From positions 108,868 through 172,867 of the forward strand of contig WFMF01000381.1 of NCBI GenBank assembly GCA_011033025.1: DNA of 64,000 nt, read 5' to 3'. The stretch comes from Beroe forskalii. Its lineage: Eukaryota > Ctenophora > Nuda > Beroida > Beroidae. This document shows, piece after piece, positions 47,801 to 59,800 of this stretch (position 1 is its first letter; the number at the start of each line of letters is the position of its first letter). A model generated the notes under the pieces. The model did not search any database. It was not told the DNA's origin and worked only from the letters and a program-made list of their open reading frames with translations. The translations under genes were made by a program, and so were the position numbers.

Positions 47801-50800
47801 TTTTGTTCTTATCTGGGTCCCGTCAGCACTTCCCCCTCTTAGTAAAAATATTATTGATATATTATACTATGTTTACTGATATTATACTGTTAAAGGTCGG
47901 TCCTTATGTCTTTCTAGAAAGCTTAACACTGGTTAGTCTTACCTCCCCTTTAAAATACAACATGTGTCCAAAAGGAAAAAAATTTGAACTCTACCATTTC
48001 TCCCTTTTCAAGAATGCATAGCCTGTAAGTAAATTTGAGAACTGAAGTCCCAAAAAAATTAGGAAAAATCAAATGAAAGATCTATTACGGGTTGCAGCGT
48101 TTAGTAAGGGGAGTGTGGTACTTACTTGTGACACTGGTTGCAGCGTGAAGTAAGGGGGAGTGTGGTACTTACTTGTGACACTGGTTGCAGCGTGAAGTAG
48201 AGTGTAGTACTTACTTGTGACACTGGTTGCAGCGTGAAGTAAGGGGGAGTGTGGTACTTACTTGTGACACTGGTTGCAGCGTGAAGTAAGGGGAGTGTGG
48301 TACTTACTTGTGACACTGGTTGCAGCGTGAAGTAAGGGGGAGTGATCGTGTGGTATAAGAGCACGCCGTGTCATCACACTTTACCACGCCTCTGTAATAC
48401 GTCTGTATGCAACTGAGGGAAAAAGGAAATCAATTCCAACTTTGAGAAGAAAGACAAAGGAAAAATCAATAAGTCACATCTGAAGTATTTCACAAGTTGA
48501 TGGAAGATCTCTAATTCCCAATGATTAATGCATCTCTAACTATTACAAAACTTATCATATCCCTTATACTCTTATAATCTCTCCCACTCACTATCTAGCA
48601 GCCAATATGATCTTGTTCGCCAGGTAGGAGGAAGTGAGGGACTTGTTACAACTACCACACTGGATCCCCGGTACAGGGGGATTGGGTGTCATATCGCACA
48701 GCGTCGTAATAGAGAGGGTGGTATCACAGTGCTGGCAAGGGATGGACAGAGGCACGCAGTCCTTGTATCGCTCCTGAGAAGAGAAAATGTGAGCTTTAAA
48801 AAGTAAGAGGAAGCCCAAGGTTACTTAGCAACCAACTTGTTCACTTAAATCAAGTGAAAGGACAATGTTGATTAGTAACCCACCTGTTAGCTCAAAGCAA
48901 CTGAAGGCACAATGTTGCTTGGTAACCAACCTGTTCGCTCAAAGCAACTGAAGGCACAATGTTGGTCTCCTCTGCAGCCAGGGATCGCTTGTAGCTAGTG
49001 GGGTCGAGCCCCAGACACTCTGCTATCAGGGCTCCGTCCGTGCCTGGGGAGGAGAGGGTCTACTGCAAATTAGGAGTTGATTTGTAGCAATAAGTGTTAA
49101 AATTGATGGATTTTAAACAGCTCATGAGTAATGATAAAAAGCGATTGTTTGATCAAGAAAGTGAATCAACTTTATCATCAGCAATCAGCCTATGTCTTGT
49201 AGAATCAGAAATCAAGAATGTAAATGAACGACCCATTTCATTTACTGATCGCTATAGCACTACTAGTCGTTTATTGGTCATGTTTGTAAGAATTTTCTCA
49301 ATTGACTTCAAACCAAGCAGAAGATGGTAGACAAGAGACTTTGCTATAAAATGGAAACCGGGATTCGTATCTGTACAAAGGTACATATAAGATTTACCTT
49401 CAATAGGACTGCAAAGTCGGGACACCACTGGGTGGATCTGGGAGGAGAGGTAATAGTGCTTGTCCACCTTCAACTGATCTGGTGGAGAATAACGGTAACT
49501 CGGTAATCTGCCGATGCACACCTGGGGCACAACCTGGGGCACAACCTGGGCACACCTGGGGCACATCTCGGGCACATTTCGGGCACACTTCGGGCACAAG
49601 ACACGCCTGGGGCACATTTGAGCACAACCACCTGGGGCACACCTCGGGCACCCTGGGGCACACTTGGGGCACATCTCGGACACAATTAATGCACAAACCA
49701 TATCTGGGGCACAACCACCTGAGGGCACATTTCGGGCACACCTGGGGCACATCTCGGGCACACCTGGGGCACATCTGGGGCACACCTGGGGCAGCCCTCT
49801 CCATGGCCCTCTGTGGCCCCTTCAATCATCTTTTTAACTTATTCGATAATGAAATAAAGGCGGATGGGAATTGTGGAGCATGTGGACGTTGTAGAAATAT
49901 TACACAGGATTTTCGTCTTGATAACATTGAAATAATGCACGTGGAATTTGAGCCAGTTGCTTCATTTCCCGAAATGTGCCCCAGGTGCCCAGATGTGCCC
50001 CCAGGTGCCCGAGATGTACCCCAGGTGTGTGCCCGAAATGTGCCCTCAGGTGGTTGTGCCCCAGATATGGTTTGTGCATTAATTGTGTCCGAGATGTGCC
50101 CCCAAAGTGTGCCCCAGGGTGCCCGAGGTGCCCCAGGTGGTTGTGCTCAAATGTGCCCCAGGCGTGTCTTGTGCCCGAAGTGCCTTGAAATGTGCCCGAG
50201 ATGTGCCCCAGGTGTGCCCAGGTTGTGCCCAGGTTGTGCCCCAGGTGTGCATCGGCAGATTACCGAGTTACCGAGAATAACTAAATGTTAGCACAACACT
50301 CGAATAGCGCATGATTCTAAACACTAGAAAGCGGTCAATTTGTCTACCTACAGGGTACACACCGTACATAATTATCTGGTAATGAGATTTGGTAACTTTA
50401 ACCAATTACAATATGGATGGTAGCGATGAGGGGTTGATTACCAAGCATGAAGATGCTTGGTAACAAATATTTCAGCTGCCAGTTACTGGCATCTTGCCTT
50501 TTTTTCAATTATTTCTGAAGTTAATAAGTGGTGGTTTGAAAAAAATTGAAATTGGCTATTTCGCTATTTCTGAATGAGACAGTAAATCAGCGACTTGCCT
50601 GGTCTTTCAGCTATTTCCGAGGGGTGGTAAGCCCGCTGGGTGGGTGCGGTGGAGGTACCATCCTCACAGATGACGTATTCGATGACGTCACCCGAGACTA
50701 CTCTCTTCCCTTGCGATATGAGCCGCAGTGCTACCTGGGGAGATGCAGACTTTGGGGCACTTCCGAAACAAGCTTATTGGTTTAAAAGTCAAGCTAATCA

Positions 50801-53800
50801 GCACGAATTCATATGCAGTTTGGAGTCTAATGTGGACGTCCACTATCTAGATTGATCTAATTAGCTGAATTAGGAGACAACCAATCACAAGTGTGTCGGG
50901 CTACTTGGATACTGCCCGATTGTTTTACTTTAGATAGCCCAGACCTCCACACTTCGAATGTTTTACTTTAGATAGCCCAGACCAGCAGACCTCCACACCA
51001 ACCCTCGAATCCCCTAATTTCTACAAAAGGTCCGCGTGAACTCACGTGCTTCACTATTCTATCTTATATTTCCCATCCGTATTCACTGTGAGACATGGAG
51101 AAACCATTATCAGTTCAATTCCGTGTCACAAATTAGGACTACAGTACAATTTATTGACGTAAACATAATTCTAATCAATTTGCAGTTCAATTTTTTGAAG
51201 CCTCCAACGACAACAATCTTCGATCGATCGCCTGCTAAAACTCGTTTTATAGCTAAATCTAGAGGCCTTTATTAAGCAACATGTAGAAGTAAAACACAAT
51301 CTGAGCAAAAGTCTTTGAGATAGAGTTGTTCAAAGTAGCGCAAAATTGCGTTTTAGCGCAAATTACTTTATTTTAGCTGTTTTACGCTATTTTGATGACG
51401 TCATTACAGCACCAAAGTTGGCCCAAACCTACTTCTGCAAGTCCGCCTTGGTACAAAATCTCAAGATAAGTCGTAGTTCTTTGCCTTAGAATAAACGTTT
51501 TCCCCAGAAAACGCCTTTTGTGATAAACCTCTTTCAAATTGGCCTCGTCGAGTCGGCATGCTGACTGGCCTTATGCTAGTTATATTTTAGATTAGCAGAT
51601 TGGAGGAAGACACAGGACAGTAAAACGCAATTTTAATTTCAGATCAAATGAAAGATCAAAACAGCATCGGATCGTTCAATTATTTTAATTTTGAAAAAGA
51701 TGCAAAAACTATTTCCCAGCTACGCAAGAAAAATCTGCACAACATGGTAAGTAAGGAGCACAGTAAATTAGGCAAAAATAATATGATCTATATGAGTTCT
51801 TGATCCTCAGAACTGACAGGCGGCATGTTGTACCAATTGGACCATTCTCTGTGTTCCTGCATATCCACTCCGTTTTGCTCTTATCATGGGTCCCTCGGCC
51901 CGATCAGCAACTTCATCCTCTTTGTCGTACCCAATCATTTCCTCATCCCCCATAAAACCTGTTTCTCTCTTCTCAACCTGGACAGCAAATCTCGGTGGGG
52001 GATGTTGTGATAGTATTATTGATGATATATTATACTATTACTGTTTACTGATATTATACTGTTATAGGTCCCTTATGTCTTTCTAGCTAACCTGTAGTCT
52101 TACTGACTTCAAACTACAACATGGTGTCAGGAGTGAACTACACCATTTCTCCCTTCACGAATGACATAGAGCACTGTAAGTAAGTAAGGAGCACAGTAAA
52201 TTAGGCAAAAATATGATCTATATGAGTTCTTGATCCTCAAAACTGACAGGCGGCATGTTGTAGCTATTGGACCATTCTCTGTGTTCCTGCATATCCACTC
52301 CGTTTTGCTCTTATCATGGGTCCCTCGGCCCGATCAGCAACTTCCTCCTCTTTACTGATATTATACTTATAGGTCCATTATGTCTTTCTAGCCAACCTGT
52401 AGTCTTACTGACTTCAAACTACAACAGGGGATATATATGACTCCGGAAGAAATGGCAAATAACATCATGAGATTGGGAATGATCAGTGCAGGTCTCATCA
52501 TGGATATAATCACTCTTCACCTAGGAGATCATAGGAGGGTTATAGAAGTATAGAGGACGGCCAAGGCGGGAATATCATATAAAGAAATGACAATTCAATA
52601 TATTTTTGGCATTGTTTCCAACTTAACAGCAGTATTGTTGCTGTCGTAAAAAATCTCATTAAATTTGAACAGCCCGAGTACACAATCTCAATGAATATAT
52701 TGACAATCGAAAGAGCAACGGGTGTCTGGGCTTCTGGGGGCGACAAACCCAGAACCCAGAGGTCTAGGTCTGGAGTACAGTGACAACTCAATAGTGGCTT
52801 GCCATTGTGTATATCTTAGCAGTTCTATGGTTGCTGTCCTAAGGGTAAAACAAACTTTTAGTTGGAAAGTTTAGAACTAAAATGATAACACCACATACAA
52901 GGGTAGATAGATAGATAGATAGATAGTTGACGGAAGGCTTACTAAAGCCCCCGTAGTGCCCCCAACACACAGGATTGGAAGGTAAGTTTTGTAACGGTAT
53001 TTTCCGTGGTAAGCTGAGTCTTTTAAGGCCCAGCTTACCACGGGGAAAATTGAGAGCAGTGGTCCGCCGGGAAAATTGAGAACTGTAAAATCACTTGTAT
53101 GTTGAGAGGGTAATATTAAGGAGGGGGCGGGGTGAGGCAAGCTTTGTCTAATGGACACGTACGCTAGAACCTGGGGTCAAACGGCCACTTTCAATCACTG
53201 GCATTCCAAATATTGCAATAGCTTGCCAAAATTTGACAAAAATACCCCAACAATGTTGTATTTTTGATTTCCTGTACACAGTAAATGCAGAACGGTCATG
53301 CATAATGGTTTTTGAGGAAGCCAAATCGGTTTCCGATTCTTATTTTTCATTCAGACCTTCCCCTAAATTCATTTGATCGACTGTTCATGCTTTCGCAAGT
53401 CTATCTAAATAATAATCATTAAAAAATGAGTCAATTTTGAGGCCTGCTCGCTTCACTGGCAAATGGAGTCAACTTTGCAAGTGAAGCAAGTGGATCGCAA
53501 AATAGGAAAAAACTTTGCGAGTGACGTGAGCGAGCTGCCAAATGGGCAAATTTTTTAGTTCGGAGGAAATTTTTAATTTTTTGGATATGGGGTAGTAATA
53601 ATCGCCTATTTTATGTGCCCGACTTTTGAATTTGCCAGGGTGCCCAGTTTCTTGCAATCAGCAGATTTTGCTGCAACATGAGCCAGTAAAGTTTGTCTTA
53701 AATCATGCATTTTCAACATTTACTTTAAGATAAGCCACATAATGTTATTAACTTCAGGTAGCATTGTGGATGTCTTATCAGCTGCAACATTATATTTTCT

Positions 53801-56800
53801 TATCGGTGCGAGAGTCACGAGATTCTAATGTTGTTGTGAGTAGAACCTTTAAATCCAATTTTGCGTGGGTTTTCCAGTCGTGATTTGAGCTGGGTTGCCT
53901 TATTTTCCTTTTCCATCAGTTAAATAGTGAATGTATGTGGCGAATTTTCTTTGGAAAATTTGATCATTCAAACAATCATATATTGCCTATCTTTCAATCA
54001 AAATAATATGTAAGTTTACATCATTAATATTTCCAAGTAATAACCTACTTTCTCGTAGGATGCTGGGTGCATTATTTCTCGGTCTGTTCGCTCTGGGTTC
54101 CTGCTATGAAGTGTCTCTAGACCACTTCACACGGTGGGCATTCGACCACAAGAAGTTCTACGCGGACGAAACAGTGCTGGCACTTCGCCAGGCTGTGTGG
54201 CTGGACAACGCCCAGTACGTCGCCGAACTGAACGAGAAACACGCAGGGCACGCAACCTTCACCCTGAACCACCTTGGAGACCTGACTCACGAGGAGTACA
54301 AAGCTACTCTGAGGCCCATCCCGGCTGATACCATCTCCAAAGCTACTAAGGACATGATTGCTGCTGAGTTGCCTCCCTGGGTGAATGTTCCCGCCTCCAA
54401 GGATTGGAGAGACTCTAATGCTGTTACTCCCGTCAAGGACCAGGGCCAGTGTGGATCCTGCTACTCTTTCAGTACCTCCGGTGCTCTTGAGGGGGCCTGT
54501 GCTATCAAGACCGGTAAACTTGTGTCTCTGTCTGAGCAGCAGATCATGGACTGCAGTTGGATTTACAACAACTTCGGGTGTGAAGGAGGCATGTACGACA
54601 GGGCTTTCTACTACATCATGCAGAATGGCGGTCTGGACACCGAAGCCAGCTATCCCTACACCGGCCAGGAGTCACACAAGTGCAAGTTCACTGAGAAGTC
54701 AGTTGGAGGAACCGTCACCAACTTCTACTACGTGAAACAGGAAGATGAGGATGCCCTGACAACGGTCCTTGCTGTCAAGGGACCCGTGTCTGTTGCCATC
54801 AACGCTGCGCTAAGGAGCTTCCAGTTCTACGAAACTGGAGTGTATGATGAGCCAACTTGCGATGACAACCTGGATCATGCTGTTCTGGCAGTTGGATACG
54901 GAACTGAGAACGGCAAGGACTACTTCCTGGTGAAGAACTCCTGGGGAACTAGCTGGGGCGAGGCTGGGTACATCAAGATGAGGAGAAACGCTGGAAACCA
55001 GTGCGGTATTGCTACCTTCCCTAGCTTCCCAGAGTGCTAAGAAATTACAAACATGTCTCTTCATTAAAGAGGCTTTAGTATCACTACCGGTGCGCTAAAA
55101 CCGCTTTCATTTGATTATTTACTTCATAATATTGTGTAATTGTTTTCTACATTTTGTAATCTTGATATTATTTCCAAATGCTTCTTATTGTTTCACTGTA
55201 TTCTAATTTGTATAAAATCAAAAAATTAGAAACTTTATGTTCCGTTTCGAAATGGACACTTGAAAAATGAAATGTTTTACTGTTTTAGTTGTAATCCTAA
55301 CATGACCGTCCATCATTTCGCTATACTACCTAATAACACGGTCCTCTCTTCTACATACCTGGACGTGAGGTTGCGACTTCTTGTCGGGGTAATCAGCCGG
55401 AGCTTTGGTGAGACTCTTGTTTATCACGTGCTTCTGTAAGGCAACCTTGCCTTCCGCAACTTCTTTACCCAAATCTGTCAATTAATTGATGAAAAATAAG
55501 TTGAATTTAAACTGTCAAGTTCTGGCTGGGCTGAGTCATTATTTCAAAGAAAGCTCATGACGATTGACGGATGGTAAATGATATTGCCTTTCTTCAAAGG
55601 TCAGAATAGGTCAGAATTCTAAACAACGAAAATTTTAGAAGAGATCGTATCGACAAATTGGTATTCATTTCGGTCTTCATACATAGTTGCTCGAAAGCAC
55701 AGACTGCAGTTGTACCTGTGAGGTAAGAGTGTATTTCCTCCAGCACCGTATCCCTCTTCTTGTTAGACAGGATGCAGTCTAGGACAAAGTGACCAGCGTC
55801 TTTAGCCAAGTCACACCAATCCCGCCTCACAATGTCAAGACCTGCGTTACACGGAGAATCAAATGACTGAAGACATTGGACTGCTAAACGTGAAGCCTGC
55901 ACTATTTGTACAACATCTATGTAAGAATTTATGTTTCTAAGAATGTGATAGCAATTGAATATGTGAATATGTATGGGACAAACCTTTCAATTCTCTCTCC
56001 TCTCTGAACTGTCCATCCGATTGAACTTGCAGGGAAATGGCAGCATACTTCTTCTTCTTGAGAAGCAACATTGACTTGAAGACCCCATCAATGTCTATTT
56101 CCAGCAACCTGTACATCTTGTTGACCTCAGCCTTGACCCGCCTTCCCAACTGCATTACTTCCTGTATCTCAGTGGAGTGGGTGTTGATCATGATGGAATC
56201 AGTGTCCCCGTACACTACTTCCAGTCTCATGGTGCCCTCCACTAAGTCCTTAGCTGCTAGCAGAGCTTCCCGGCCTTTAGAAGTGACCAGCGCAGCGAGG
56301 GCCTTGGCGTAGAAACGAGAATTGCTGAACCCTAGACACCCGTACATTGAGTTTGCAGTCAGCTTCAGGGCCTTCTGACGGATGTCAAATTGGAGGTACC
56401 GGTCTGAACCAGGAGTTTCGTTCTTCAGGATGGCTTTCACGCCTTTACGACGTTCCACAAGTTTCTTTATTTCAACCGGTAAAATGCCTGCTTCCAAGTC
56501 GGATCCGGGAACATCAGCAATGCCCTCGGTGTTGACTGTGGAAGTGTCAACAGTGGTAAAACAGATATTGTACTCCTGTATGATGGAAGGGTACAAACTG
56601 TTGAAATCCAGCAAGAGGATGAAGGTATCGTAAAACCCTTTCTTTGGCTCCAGCACTAAGCCACCGGAGTAAGTGTCTTTTTTCTTATCAGTATTACCAT
56701 CCTCTTCTTGAGCTTTCATCTTGGAAGTTTTCTTATCTGGAACAATAAAGTCCTGGTCATAGAAAGCATGAAGCAGAAGATATTCATTCCTCTCAGCTCT

Positions 56801-59800
56801 GCCTCCGAGCAGTGTCCTTTGCCAGACATTGCCACACAGCTTGGTGATCTGGTGACTGAGGGGCAGTGCCATGAGCTCGAACATGATCCTCAGATTGAAG
56901 TTCGCATCGTTAAGGTTGTGATGGATAGCATTGATCAGGTTCTGAGATGTATCGAACATCCTTGCAGACTCTTCTGCACCAAATTCTTGCCGTGATTCAT
57001 GAAGGATTATTTTGACGAATTCGTCTAGATCATATTTTCGGAGTCTGATGAGTTCTTTACATGAAATCTTGGTGTCGGCAACAATTCGGCCAGCCATAAC
57101 CCCAGCACCCACCAGACCAGCCGCACCAAATGCCTTGGGAAGGGTAGTTCGTTTTATTCGAGATATCCTGGACCAATGAGGGACTTTCACTGCAACCAAA
57201 CGATGAAGTAAAACGTCTATATCAAAAGTACTGTCATATCCAACTAAAATGTCTGGATCTATTTTTTGTAGCCGTGCAATAAACCAGGCCAACATGGACC
57301 GTTCGGATTTGAATACCTCGATATTTGTTGATGTCTTTTTGACCACATCTTCAAAGTCATAAGGATAAACCTGATTGTTAGGACTGGTGATAGCAGCCAT
57401 GTGCTGTTGGTAGTGGGGATTGGGGGCTGTTTTATCGACACAAAACTTGTTTTGAACCAGAACACCAATGGCTATGATCTCATTTGCGTGTGATTTGGGG
57501 TTGAAAAGAGTCCTGATACTCAGGGAAACGCAGGAAAGGGGAGGAGGGGCAAGGTCCTCTTTCCCGACGACAAGGTCGGACATTCTCTCCACCACAACTT
57601 CATAGGTTGCCCATGTGTTCTGCTGACGTGGTGCAGTGCAGTTCTTAGCAACAATCCAGGACGGTCCTTTTAGTTTGTTCTGTAGGATCAAGTGCTCCTG
57701 AGCTGTCTGGGTGGTTCCAAAGACCCGTGAAAACGTCTTTCCCTCCAAATTAAAGGGTAAGGCAGCAAATTCAGAGGAATACCGTACTTCGAGATACTCA
57801 CTGGAGAATGGAACACTAAGATTTTTCACGTTCCAAGCAAACTTTTTAGTCGTTGGTTTTGACTGAAATTTATGGATCTTATATTTTGGAGCAATGACGT
57901 CATTGAACTCATTGTAAACGTCCAGCATTTTGATTTCTTCACCGGTGTCTGGATGAGTGTCTCTGGGTAGAATGAACACCGTCCTAGGAACGTTTCTCAC
58001 AGTGATACACGCACTGGTGTACTTCCCCTCACTCACTTCCACTTTTCCGAACAGGTGCACAGTCCCAGGGCTGGTCCAGGTGCTCTCGTACGCATCAAAG
58101 TAGTACATCCTGAAGACTTCCTGATCATCTATCTTGACCATGGGGCAGGTTCCTTTGTCGAAGACCTCAGGAGCTGTCTTTACCTCATCAACAAAAGCAG
58201 GCATAGTCCAGCTGGCAGGAATTTTTTCTTCTTTTACTTTCACCGGTTCTACTACTTCTGTCTTTGACGGGCGGATTAGCTTGTGCAGGCAAAGGTTTCG
58301 AATCAATTTCGAGAAGAACAGAATCATCGATATCGTCCATAGGGATGTCCATAGAATCTTCATTTACAGAAGATTCAGGCTCTTCTTTAAAAAGGATGGG
58401 AGCCGGCTCCTCAGGTTCAGGAGAAGGCACCAATCGGTCAGGAATGCTGGAGGTTTTCTTTTGTAGTATCCTGGATTATTTTCAAGATTAAAACTGCTGG
58501 GATGATTGTTAGGTTTTAAACTGGTTATTCTTATAGCTTTATAGATCAACTGGGAGAGATCAACTTTCATCGTGAGCAATGATTAATAAGCATATTGAAA
58601 TAATTGCAATGAACAGGATGAATTCATCGGACATCACAATGAATTAAATAGTTCATTGATCTTAGAGGCTCAAAATTGCCGTTATCGAAAAAGGTAATAG
58701 CATAATGCTATTTCTAACTTGGTAGGAGCAGGTCTAATCCCAGGTTTATTTTGTGCGGCAGTGGTTGAAGGAGCTCGTGACTGTGTAACCCTGCTAGTCG
58801 GTCTGTGTTTGGAAGGCTCGGGTGCAGGGGATATGTTAGGTTTGTCGAGAGTAGTGAGTAGCTCATCAAGCAGGGAATCAGTCCCTGGGGTGAGAGGGCG
58901 AGACATGAGAAAGGAAGGGGGCTAGAGAGAATTAGGGCTTTAGAAGAATGTACAGTGGCGTTTTAAAAGAAAAACAAGTTGATTTTATTCAGATTTAAAT
59001 TCAGACCCATCAAGAAAAGACTATTAGAGTTCGGTGCTTGGAATACTGAGTTTTATCACTGGAGAAGCTTGACAACTGATAAATTTATTAAATATAACTA
59101 ATTGCGCTCGAGAGCTGTGATTTCACGTTTTTCGTGAACATGCTAAGTAGCTTATTTCTCACCTAACGTCTTAGTCTCGGTCTGAGCTTTGTTCTTGTTC
59201 TTCATGAGGAAGTGTGTGATGGCCCCACCGGCTGAGGGTGCCTTGACATTGTTCGGTTTCTTCTTCTTCCTGCTGCTTGACGGATCAGAGACACTCTCAC
59301 TCCAATCCTCCTGTTCCTCGTCAAAATCTCACGGCCTGAGTAAATATTATAATGGTCCACTAAAACGTTGCAAGAAAATGAAAATAACAGTCATGCCTTC
59401 AAAATTTCAACAAACTCACAACTCATCAAACTCACAAGCCATCAAAGCAACAATTTAATAACAATTTATTATTAAGTGCATGGCAGGCGAACTTACCTCA
59501 GAATCAATGCTGCCTATGTTACCACCAATGTACATCTCACCTGTATCATCGTATCCTGTCCCTTTGATATTTCCTACCACCCAGTTGTCTTCTATTCGGG
59601 AGTTTACAATGTCGGCATACTGGTCCTCAGTAACGTAATCGTAAACTGCTTCTTCGTCCTGCAGATATCGATAAATTAGTTCTTATGCTTCACCGAGGGT
59701 TTACAGGGGCTAATATTAGTAACCAGTGATCATTGATCAATCTATTCTGAGGGTCAGGAGACACACCATTATCAGGGTCTACATAAATAGATAACAGAAA

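Noticed and set aside
49252-50291. Cys/Pro/Gly-rich frames ([10 protein letters not shown] type) on both strands
   Set aside because: They lie within the repeat arms of the 779-bp transposon, and part of one overlaps POLA1 exon 9B antisense. Not a metallothionein-like or collagen-like gene.
52436-52553. Short frame [14 protein letters not shown] in POLA1 intron 7
   Set aside because: About 38 codons, no leader or partner exon, next to repeated DNA.
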